A DNA stretch of 5,349 nt from an uncultured Campylobacter sp. (GCF_938018035.1 NZ_CALIJF010000019.1:1-5349), one strand, 5' to 3'; counted from the first letter of the stretch, positions 1 through 5,349 are shown. The notes: generated by a model not told the origin, from the sequence alone. Program-made: numbers and translations.

Positions 1-1911
1 TGCCGCACCCTGCCTGTGACTGGATAGAGCGCGCGCGATCATCTCAAGCTGTGGATGCCACGGCTGATTGGTGTAGATGAGGTAGCCGCCGCTTTTTACG
101 CTGCTTGAAAAGCCTTGTAGCGCAGTGCGCACGACCGAGTTATCAGGAAAAAGCTCAAACAGCCCAGACACGACGCCTAGTGTATATGCATCCTGCAGAC
201 CCTCGTAGCTAGCGGCTTCGAATGCATTTGCCTGCGTAAAGCTCGCGACGTCCTGCAGCCCGCGCTCTTTTATCATTTCACTGCCGGCTTTTACGTTTAT
301 GTCGCTGTAGTCGCGTAGCGTTATGCGCTCAAATTTATGCCCCTGCGCAGCGTCTAGTATGTATCTGCCGTGTCCCGAGGCGATGTCGAGCAGTCGTAGT
401 GGCTCGCCGCGCTCCTGTAGCTTTGCTACGGCTTGATCGATAGCTAGCTTGATATTTCGCTTGCGCTCTCTGATACCGCGCCAGCCGATAGCGTTTAGGT
501 AAAATTTGTCGATAAATTTAAAAAATTTATTCGCCCCTTGCGGTTCGTTTCGGTAGACATAATCAAGCGTACTGCCGCTATCGTAGCCGGTATTTTCGCC
601 GATCTTTAGCCCGCCGACCCACGGCGAAACCGCCTGCATAAATACCCGCTGGAATTTAAACCGCAAATTTTTCGGGCTAAATCTTGGCAGCGGCGTAGCT
701 AGCCTATCGGCCTCCTCGCGGCTAAAGCCGTATTCGTCCGCGTGCGTGCAGTCCACCTCGCTAAAAGGCGCTCTAAAGCGCTCGCCGACAAACTCACGCA
801 CTATCTCAAACGCCCTCTCCCGCTCGCTCTCGCCCAGCGTATCGTGGTAAAATCCCTCTAAAATCTCGCGCCTTTTTACGCGCGCGCCAAGAGCGTTGTA
901 AAACTCGTGCTGCGGGGCGTGCTCCACGACCCAATCATCGCCCGAGATCAGCAGTAGCGTAGGCGTCGTGATCGCGGCGGCGTCCGAAACCACGCGCTGC
1001 GCCGCTTCGTAAAGCCCAAGCAGTATGCGCACCGAGATCGCGCGAGTGATGAGCGCATCGGCGTCGTAGCTTGCCTGACGCTCCTTGTCGTGAGTGAGAT
1101 AGTGGGCCTTGACGTAGCTGTTTACGAAAAAATTTCCGCGAGCGGAGTAGATCGCCTTTAGTCCCGCTCTAGCAAACGGTACGTAAAGCTTCACGCTAAA
1201 CGCCGGACTAGCTAGCACCGCGCAGCGAACGCGCGGAGCGTAGTCGTGCAACCACGCCGAGACCAGCACCGCGCCCACGCTTTGAGCTATCACGGCTAAA
1301 TTTTGCGTCTCAAAGCCAAATCTCTGCTCGATATGCGCCACAAACTCGTCCACGTCGGCGATGAGGCGGCCGATACTGGGCGCATCGCCCCGCTCGCCGT
1401 CGCTCCTGCCGTGTCCGCGCTGATCCCACGCAAAATAGCTCAAACTCTCGTCCGCTAGCCCCTCCGCCACGTGCGTCGTCCTGCCCGAGTGCTCGTGTCC
1501 GCGGTGAAATATCGCTACAGCTTTGGCGTTTGGCGCGGCTTTAAATTTGAGATTTTGCTCAGCGTTTTCGCTAGGCGTTTTGCTCAAATTTGACGCAGCG
1601 CATTTGCCCGTTTCGTTTAAATTTGAGTCCGAGTTTTCACCGCCGTTTGGTAAATTTTGCTCGTCCGATTTGCCTTCGCCGCCAAAATCAGACTTCGCAT
1701 TTTCATCCGCGCCGCCTGCTTGCTCGCTAGTCAAATTTGACGTTTCGTTTGCGGCCCCGGTGCTTAAATTTGATCCGTCAAATTTGCCGTCCTCGTTCAA
1801 ATTTACTTCATTTACGCCCGGGTTTTCGCACGCCACGTCGCTAGCCAAGCGGTATCTGTAAAATATCCTCGCCCCGTCGCTGGTTATAAAATAGCTCTCT
1901 TTAAACTCCAT
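1..1911 (-). CDS. ynbC: Bifunctional alpha/beta hydrolase / SAM-dependent methyltransferase, YnbC-type (3' end outside window)
   Basis: The 637 visible codons run off the left edge. E. coli YnbC, as I recall about 585 residues, suggests roughly 55 C-terminal residues are missing. The N-terminal half is a monoglyceride-lipase-like hydrolase: HRGHEHSGR (136-144), AWDQRGHGRS (161-170), nucleophile Ser211 in AQSVGA, acid Asp326 in SGDDWVV and His356 in GFYHD. The 115- and 30-residue spacings match monoacylglycerol lipases. The C-terminal half is a class I methyltransferase: a conserved lead-in near GYDSGS (442-447), then the SAM loop LDIASGHGR (508-516). It probably hydrolyses an acyl ester at the inner membrane and methylates an unknown acceptor; the substrate is not established. 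The ATG at 1911 follows GAAAGG with six bases between and lies 38 bases after the DUF1287 gene, so co-transcription is likely. Residues 25-125 are a low-complexity insertion that I do not recall from E. coli YnbC. Confidence 0.93.
   Translation of the reverse strand, partial: MEFKESYFITSDGARIFYRYRLASDVACENPGVNEVNLNEDGKFDGSNLSTGAANETSNLTSEQAGGADENAKSDFGGEGKSDEQNLPNGGENSDSNLNETGKCAASNLSKTPSENAEQNLKFKAAPNAKAVAIFHRGHEHSGRTTHVAEGLADESLSYFAWDQRGHGRSDGERGDAPSIGRLIADVDEFVAHIEQRFGFETQNLAVIAQSVGAVLVSAWLHDYAPRVRCAVLASPAFSVKLYVPFARAGLKAIYSARGNFFVNSYVKAHYLTHDKERQASYDADALITRAISVRILLGLYEAAQRVVSDAAAITTPTLLLISGDDWVVEHAPQHEFYNALGARVKRREILEGFYHDTLGESERERAFEIVREFVGERFRAPFSEVDCTHADEYGFSREEADRLATPLPRFSPKNLRFKFQRVFMQAVSPWVGGLKIGENTGYDSGSTLDYVYRNEPQGANKFFKFIDKFYLNAIGWRGIRERKRNIKLAIDQAVAKLQERGEPLRLLDIASGHGRYILDAAQGHKFERITLRDYSDINVKAGSEMIKERGLQDVASFTQANAFEAASYEGLQDAYTLGVVSGLFELFPDNSVVRTALQGFSSSVKSGGYLIYTNQPWHPQLEMIARALSSHRQGAA
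1525..1806 (-). repeat. Imperfect tandem repeat, 33-base (11-residue) period, inside ynbC
   Basis: Residues 36-129 of the YnbC-type protein contain a recurring [S/Q/V]-N-L triplet starting at residues 36, 47, 58, 85, 96, 107 and 119. The spacings are 11, 11, 27, 11, 11 and 12. Between the triplets the sequence is rich in Gly, Glu, Asn, Asp, Ser and Ala and looks disordered. On the DNA each triplet coincides with an AAATTT palindrome (1586, 1619, 1652, 1733, 1766, 1799), and further copies lie at 1543 and 1780. Both strands are open across the block, as expected from a palindromic word read in two frames. It separates the first strand pair of the hydrolase (up to about residue 24) from the HRGHEHSGR strand, so it probably forms a surface loop. 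Confidence 0.75.
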
Positions 1912-1949
1912 TTTTTACCTTTCTTACTTAAATTTATCGGTTTTTACGC

Positions 1950-2414
1950 TTATTTTATCCTAAAATGCCCCGTTATCTCGTAAACATTTAGCACGTCCTC
2001 CTCCTGCGCGCCAAGCCCGATGTTGTGGATCACGAGCGGGGTTTTGTCGGCGGCAAATTTATCCGAAACTATGCCGATATGCGGCCTGCCGTTATCCAGC
2101 CGCCACGTCACGATATCGCCGGCTTTAAACTCGCCCTTTGCCTCGTAACCCTTGCGTTTTAGATAGGTGGCGATGTTTGGCACGCGGCGATGATCGATAT
2201 CCTGTCCGTGCAGCGCCCTAACTACGACGTCGGTGCAAACGCCTCTTATCATATCCACGTCGCCCATCGGATAGGCTAGCCTCTCGTACGAAGGATCGTA
2301 AAACAGCGTCCGCCCGACCTGTACCCTAGCGTCTTGCACGAGCTTTTCGGCCGAAAATGCAAAGGCAAAATTTGCCGCGAGTGCTAAAAGTAAAATTTTG
2401 CTCCAAATTTTCAT
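1950..2414 (-). CDS. Secreted DUF1287 (YijF-like) protein, apparently lacking an internal segment
   Basis: The protein has 154 residues. It starts with a signal peptide: KIWSK, a hydrophobic stretch, and likely cleavage after an Ala near residues 19-22, so it should act in the periplasm. The rest matches DUF1287: YDPSYERLAYPMGDV, GVCTDVVVRAL with Cys60, IDHRRVPN (73-80), GDIVTW (99-104), PHIGIVSD with His112, VIHNIG with His130, and a C-terminal ITGHFR. A Cys followed by His suggests the NlpC/P60-like cysteine hydrolase fold, perhaps acting on peptidoglycan or a lipid-linked substrate; no activity is established as far as I know. Family members, as I recall them, carry about 35 residues between the Cys helix and IDHRRVPN, including a VHEDM motif. 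Here only HGQ separates them, which also explains the short length. I chose ATG 2414 over the TTG at 2417 because GAGG lies five bases before it. Confidence 0.85.
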   Translation of the reverse strand: MKIWSKILLLALAANFAFAFSAEKLVQDARVQVGRTLFYDPSYERLAYPMGDVDMIRGVCTDVVVRALHGQDIDHRRVPNIATYLKRKGYEAKGEFKAGDIVTWRLDNGRPHIGIVSDKFAADKTPLVIHNIGLGAQEEDVLNVYEITGHFRIK

Positions 2415-2419
2415 CAAAA

Positions 2420-2424
2420 CCTCA
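2420..2424 (-). promoter_or_regulatory. Ribosome binding site of the DUF1287 gene overlapping the ynbB stop codon
   Basis: On the minus strand the ynbB stop TGA is directly followed by GG, so TGAGG supplies both the stop and the Shine-Dalgarno core. The spacer TTTTG and ATG 2414 come next. A terminating ribosome would sit on the start site of the next gene, so the two genes are probably translationally coupled. This spacing decides the start in favour of ATG 2414. Confidence 0.7.
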
Positions 2425-3351
2425 CGCGTAAAAATATCTAACTATGTGAAAAAATATCGGCGCCGCAAAGCACAGCGAGTCCATACGATCAAGCATCCCG
2501 CCGTGCCCGCTGATCATGTAGCCCCAGTCCTTGACGCCTAGATCGCGCTTGATCGCAGACATAACGAGCCCTCCTAAAAAGCCCATCATACAAACGGCAA
2601 GCCCGATGAAAAACGCCCCTACCGCGCCAAAAGGCGTGAGATGATGCAGATACGCGGCCAGCGCGCTAGCGCTAAGCACCCCTCCCGCAAAGCCGACCAC
2701 CGTCTTAGACGGGCTGATGCTAGGCGCGATCTTGCGTTTGCCAAAAAGCTTGCCCCAGACGTACTGCAGCACGTCGCTAGATTGCACGATCAGGATCAAA
2801 AACAGCATCAGCTCCATGCCGCTACCTTGCTTAAGATCCAGCAAAAGAAGTGCCGGTATGTGCGAGATACAAAACACGCAGATCATCAGCGCCCACTGGA
2901 TCTTCGTCGAGCGCTCCAAAAAGTATGCCGCGTCGCCGCAAATAGCTGCCAAAATCGGCAAAAACAAAAATCCGTAAACCGGGATAAATATCATCGCCAT
3001 CGCATACCAATCAGCATATATAAATATATACTGCGCGGGCAAAATCACGTAAAAGCACGCCACGAGCGCGATGTGATCGCCTCTGCGGATGTAGATGAGC
3101 GACAAAAACTCGCGCAATGCGGCAAAAGATACGAGCAAAAACAAAAATATCACGGCGTTTTTGCCCATATAAGTAAACGCAAAAATGACCAAAATCATCG
3201 CCCACCAGGCGTTTATGCGCGAGGTCAAATTTGCGATAGTTTTGTTCTCGGCGCCAAATTTTGCCTTTAGGATAAAGGCAACGACGCTAGAGATGACTAG
3301 CACCGCGATGAGTCCTAAAAATAGATTTAAGATATGATTTTGCGGGTTCAT
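2422..3351 (-). CDS. ynbB: CdsA-family phosphatidate cytidylyltransferase, YnbB-type
   Basis: The protein has 309 residues with about eight hydrophobic segments, so it is an integral inner-membrane enzyme. The full cytidylyltransferase signature is at residues 265-291: S-A-I-K-R, then K-D, then S-G-H-G-G and D-R-M-D. An upstream block with SSDVLQYVWGK, FGKRKIAPSISPSKT and GFAGG corresponds to the CdsA substrate-binding region. The family reaction is CTP plus phosphatidate giving CDP-diacylglycerol and pyrophosphate. The N-V-W-type block (SSDVLQYVWGK instead of the DTGAY of housekeeping CdsA) and the YnbA and YnbC neighbours place it with E. coli YnbB, a second CdsA-like protein that, as I recall, has been linked to synthesis of the glycolipid MPIase. 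ATG 3351 is preceded by AAAAGG eight bases upstream. Its stop overlaps the ribosome binding site of the DUF1287 gene. Whether it acts on ordinary phosphatidate is open. Confidence 0.92.
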   Translation of the reverse strand: MNPQNHILNLFLGLIAVLVISSVVAFILKAKFGAENKTIANLTSRINAWWAMILVIFAFTYMGKNAVIFLFLLVSFAALREFLSLIYIRRGDHIALVACFYVILPAQYIFIYADWYAMAMIFIPVYGFLFLPILAAICGDAAYFLERSTKIQWALMICVFCISHIPALLLLDLKQGSGMELMLFLILIVQSSDVLQYVWGKLFGKRKIAPSISPSKTVVGFAGGVLSASALAAYLHHLTPFGAVGAFFIGLAVCMMGFLGGLVMSAIKRDLGVKDWGYMISGHGGMLDRMDSLCFAAPIFFHIVRYFYA

Positions 3352-3702
3352 TTTAGTGCCTTTTGGTTAAATTTAAAGCTAAATTTGACATCTGTTTTGA
3401 AGCGCCCGAACGAGCTGAATTTACGCGCGTTTGGTTTGCTCTGCGGGCGGCTTGCTTGATTAAATTTGTTAGCGAAAAAAGCTCGCGCCTTGGGCTCGCG
3501 CTTGGGTCAAATTTGTTTTGTGGCGAGGCGAGCGCTTTAGCCCGTGTTTCGCGTTCAAATTTGACGCTTTTAGCCGCCGCTCTCAAAGGCTCGCCGTCAA
3601 ATTTTTCGTAAAAATCGGTCGCAAATTTACCTCGCTCGTTTGACCTTTTCGTTTGACGGATTTATAGGACTCAAATTTACCGCCCTGGCCAAAGCCGTCG
3701 CG
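3352..3702. other. Non-coding gap with eight AAATTT palindromes
   Basis: This is 351 bases between the acyltransferase stop and the ynbB start. AAATTT occurs at 3369, 3381, 3462, 3509, 3557, 3599, 3623 and 3673, mostly 42-50 bases apart, often as TCAAATTTG. Both strands are open for 75-80 codons, but the only starts are TTG without ribosome binding sites and neither product resembles a known protein, so I do not call a gene. A 9-base direct repeat TCGTTTGAC lies at 3636-3644 and 3649-3657. A 6-base inverted repeat (AAAGCC at 3691-3696, GGCTTT at 3706-3711) spans the acyltransferase stop, but no T-run follows on the minus strand. I saw no clear promoter or terminator. Confidence 0.7.
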
Positions 3703-4341
3703 CTAGGCTTTCGTTCTATCATTTTGCGTATCGCTCATCGCTAGCAGCGCGTCCTGCGCCTTTTGTAAAAACTCGCCCTTGCCTTCGCCTCCGTACGATA
3801 TCTCCTCGCCTACGATCAGCTCGCAAAGCAGCGGGATGGGTATCATAAAGCCCTTGGGCAGGACGTTGCGCGCGTTTTTGATCCAAATCGGCACCAAAGG
3901 CACGGAGGGGCACTCCTGCGCCAAACGAAATACCCCGCTTTTAAACGGCTGAAGTGCTAGGTCGTCGTTCATCTTGCGCGTGCCTTCCGGAAAGATGATG
4001 AGAGAGTGCGTCTGCAGCGCGTCGCTCATTTGTGCTAGTGCTTCTAGCGGGTCTTTGCGGCGACTTATTAGCACCATGTTAAACACGTTTTTAGCAAGAA
4101 ACCTGCGCACGGGCCCGCCCTCCCAGTACTCCGCCGCCGCGACGGGGCGCACGCGCTTTCTCACGCGGTAGGGCAGCGAGACGAAAATCAGCAAAAAATC
4201 GCCGTGGCTAGCGTGGTTCGCGTAGTAAATTTTAGTACCCTCGCCGATATTTAAAAGCTCCTGCGGCGGCCGTACGCCCGTGATAAATATCGTGATGCGG
4301 CAAAGGATAAAATCAAGCGCGGCCGCTAAAAAATTTTTCAT
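3703..4341 (-). CDS. PlsC-type lysophospholipid (1-acylglycerol-3-phosphate) acyltransferase
   Basis: The protein has 212 residues, normal for short LPLAT enzymes. The four acyltransferase motifs appear in order: NHASHGD with the HX4D pair His43/Asp48; VLISRR (90-95); FPEGTR (117-122) followed by PFKSG (132-136); and VPLVPIWI (147-154). The first 25 residues include a hydrophobic helix (FLAAALDFILCRITIFITG) that probably anchors it to the inner membrane. The family transfers an acyl chain to a lysophosphatidate or other lysophospholipid. The setting between ynbA and ynbB suggests it supplies the acceptor lipid for this cluster rather than serving as the housekeeping plsC, which I would expect elsewhere, so I give no symbol. 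I chose ATG 4341 because AAAGGA sits six bases upstream. In-frame starts at 4377 and 4416 (a TTG) lack a site and would add a basic extension unlike the family. Confidence 0.93.
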   Translation of the reverse strand: MKNFLAAALDFILCRITIFITGVRPPQELLNIGEGTKIYYANHASHGDFLLIFVSLPYRVRKRVRPVAAAEYWEGGPVRRFLAKNVFNMVLISRRKDPLEALAQMSDALQTHSLIIFPEGTRKMNDDLALQPFKSGVFRLAQECPSVPLVPIWIKNARNVLPKGFMIPIPLLCELIVGEEISYGGEGKGEFLQKAQDALLAMSDTQNDRTKA

Positions 4342-4347
4342 CTTGTA

Positions 4348-4353
4348 TCCTTT
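4348..4353 (-). promoter_or_regulatory. Ribosome binding site AAAGGA of the acyltransferase gene
   Basis: Read on the minus strand, AAAGGA is followed by the six-base spacer TACAAG and ATG 4341. It is the strongest ribosome binding site in the window and fixes the start of the acyltransferase against the longer open frame reaching 4416. Confidence 0.75.
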
Positions 4354-4723
4354 TACTCTTTTGTTTTTCAAATTCATTTTTTGTGACGCCCTCAATTTTA
4401 CGATTGCGTGCGGCAAATGAGCTTCTTGCCCATCTCGCTGAAAACGAGCTAGACATAAATTTGAGGCGATTAAAGCTGATACGGTTTTAAGTAATGCCTA
4501 CAATTTGCCGCTTTTGCTACTTGCCTTTGATTTCGCCGACTTTGATAAAACGCTCGAAATTAACTAAGCGCATTTTGCGGGCCGCGTCTTTTAAAACGTC
4601 TAAATTAAGCGGACAAATTCGTCGCGATATTTTATCCTCGTCTCAAAAAATCTCGTAAATTTAAACAAGTCCAAATTTATAACGATTACGTGCCCGCGCC
4701 GAGGCGAGCTTAAAACTTTTGCA

Positions 4724-4729
4724 ATTATA
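4724..4729 (-). promoter_or_regulatory. Candidate -10 box TATAAT for the acyltransferase-ynbB-DUF1287-ynbC genes
   Basis: On the minus strand a perfect TATAAT is preceded by TTTGA and a stretch of AAATTT-containing AT-rich DNA (4730-4747). There is no recognisable -35 box, which is normal for Campylobacter sigma-70 promoters. Transcription would start near 4717 and leave a leader of about 375 bases before ATG 4341, which is long and weakens the call. I saw no better -10 box closer to the gene. Confidence 0.3.
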
Positions 4730-4800
4730 TCAAATTTAGACAAATTTACCTTGCGTAGATTTTGGAGATAGCTATTAAATTTATCCTCGTCCGAGGCTCC

Positions 4801-5349
4801 TTATTCCCCGCTTTTTAGTCCCATCCTCACGCGGTTTGCGCAAGTAAGCGCAAGCAAAAATATCGCGGCGTAAAGTACCCAGCTAAACCACTCTGGCAGT
4901 CGCCCAGATAGCGCATATACCGTACCGATAAGCCCAAATATAAACGCGCGGTCGCTCTTGCCCATAGGCCCGTCATATCGCCTACCACAACCGTGCACCT
5001 GCCCTAGAACGCCTAAAAACTCACTCATAAAAGATAGAAAGATAACGAGCACGATAACGCCCCAGTCAAACGGCGCTACGAAGGCAAACGGCAGATACAG
5101 CGCGGCGTCCGAGATGACGTCCGTAGCTTCGTTTAGGTAGCCGCCCAGCGGGCTTTTTTGATTAAACTCGCGAGCCAGCATGCCGTCGATGGCATTTAGC
5201 GCCATACGCAAAAACATCCAAGCGGGCAGCAGAAAAAATAGCGTCGAAACTTCGGCGAATTTTATCAGAAGTCCGCCCAGCAGAACGGAAATGACGCAGG
5301 CTGTGATCGTGACTTGATTTGCGCTGACGCCCGCGCCGTGAAGACGTCT
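4801..5349 (-). CDS. ynbA: CDP-alcohol phosphatidyltransferase, YnbA-type (5' end outside window)
   Basis: The frame is open to the right edge, giving 182 visible residues. E. coli YnbA, about 200 residues as I recall, suggests some 20 N-terminal residues are missing. The Met at 5217 is internal, since family-like sequence (VSANQVTIT) lies before it. The CDP-alcohol signature is at fragment residues 52-77: NAIDGMLAR, eight residues, then GGYLNEATD. It is followed by VISDAALYLPFAF, a helix with SEFLGVLGQ, and GPMGKSDRA. Such enzymes displace CMP from a CDP-lipid with an alcohol, using Mg2+ in the membrane. About five hydrophobic segments are visible. Two positions of the D-x2-D-G-x2-A-R-x8-G-x3-D-x3-D motif are Asn instead of Asp (Asn52 and Asn73); I recall the same in E. 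coli YnbA, so this looks like a subfamily trait. The acceptor alcohol is unknown. Confidence 0.92.
   Translation of the reverse strand, partial: RRLHGAGVSANQVTITACVISVLLGGLLIKFAEVSTLFFLLPAWMFLRMALNAIDGMLAREFNQKSPLGGYLNEATDVISDAALYLPFAFVAPFDWGVIVLVIFLSFMSEFLGVLGQVHGCGRRYDGPMGKSDRAFIFGLIGTVYALSGRLPEWFSWVLYAAIFLLALTCANRVRMGLKSGE

Larger units (their letters stand above)
4342..4800. other. Long non-coding gap between ynbA and the acyltransferase gene
   Basis: These 459 bases hold no open frame that I can support as a gene; stops occur in all frames. The only minus-strand frame of any size near the acyltransferase start (47 codons from ATG 4456) has no ribosome binding site. AAATTT words occur at 4457, 4657, 4673, 4732, 4742 and 4777. 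A perfect 12-base direct repeat TTTATCCTCGTC lies at 4631-4642 and 4780-4791. A short inverted repeat CCTCG/CGAGG (4785-4796) follows the ynbA stop without a T-run. A candidate promoter is listed separately. A gap this long inside a same-strand cluster could mean separate transcription of ynbA and the downstream genes, or a decayed gene. Confidence 0.65.

Noticed and set aside
1543..1804. CRISPR array in the periodic AAATTT block
   Set aside because: The repeated unit is about 10-12 bases and degenerate, the spacing is 33 bases in frame with ynbC, and the block is coding; repeats and spacers of CRISPR size are absent.
1523..1861. Plus-strand open frame of 112 codons opposite the YnbC insertion
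   Set aside because: It is antisense to well-supported ynbC coding sequence. It is open because AAATTT reads as Lys-Phe on the other strand, it starts without a ribosome binding site, and the product is low-complexity.
2641..3270. Plus-strand open frame of 209 codons opposite ynbB
   Set aside because: It lies wholly antisense to a CdsA-family gene with an intact signature. Its product is rich in Arg, His, Gln and Lys with no recognisable domain, typical of a shadow frame.
3353..3586. Minus-strand 77-codon frame just before ynbB
   Set aside because: The start is TTG with no ribosome binding site, the composition is that of the repeat-rich gap, and the opposite strand is equally open.
3691..3711. 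AAAGCC/GGCTTT inverted repeat around the acyltransferase stop as a terminator
   Set aside because: The stem is six pairs with a nine-base loop and is followed by GC-rich sequence instead of a T-run.
4342..4416. 25-residue N-terminal extension of the acyltransferase
   Set aside because: It needs a TTG start at 4416 without a ribosome binding site, whereas ATG 4341 has AAAGGA at ideal spacing and gives the usual family length.
4314..4456. 47-codon minus-strand frame from ATG 4456 overlapping the acyltransferase start
   Set aside because: There is no ribosome binding site, the product is low-complexity and basic, and it overlaps a strong gene start out of frame.
4785..4796. CCTCG/CGAGG inverted repeat just after the ynbA stop as a terminator
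   Set aside because: The stem is only 4-5 pairs with a minimal loop, and no T-run follows on the minus strand.

Overview
The window looks like chromosomal DNA from a higher-GC member of Campylobacter (the rectus/showae/curvus/gracilis side of the genus). The grounds are base composition near 50% GC by eye, very frequent AAATTT words (about 38 by hand count) in both genes and gaps, short AAAGGA/GAGG ribosome binding sites, and protein sequences typical of Campylobacterota. The species is an inference.

All recognisable genes lie on the minus strand, so they read from right to left. In order they are: a CDP-alcohol phosphatidyltransferase of the YnbA type (5349 to 4801, 5' end outside the window); a 459-base gap with a candidate promoter; a PlsC-type lysophospholipid acyltransferase (4341 to 3703); a 351-base AAATTT-rich gap; a YnbB-type (CdsA-like) phosphatidate cytidylyltransferase (3351 to 2422); a secreted DUF1287 (YijF-like) protein (2414 to 1950); and a YnbC-type alpha/beta hydrolase fused to a SAM-dependent methyltransferase (1911 to 1, 3' end outside the window).

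Three of the five genes correspond to ynbA, ynbB and ynbC of the E. coli ynbABCD cluster, whose product is not established. The gene set suggests a self-contained side branch of glycerolipid metabolism. The acyltransferase would make phosphatidate, YnbB would activate it to a CDP-lipid, and YnbA would transfer the lipid to an unknown alcohol. YnbC would hydrolyse an ester and methylate something, and the DUF1287 protein would act outside the inner membrane. This pathway is inferred; only the family assignments rest on the sequence.

The unusual points are: a 100-residue insertion with an 11-residue period near the N terminus of YnbC; arrays of AAATTT palindromes in that insertion and in both gaps; Asn in place of two metal-binding Asp in YnbA; and an apparent internal deletion in the DUF1287 protein. 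No RNA genes, CRISPR arrays or insertion sequences were seen.
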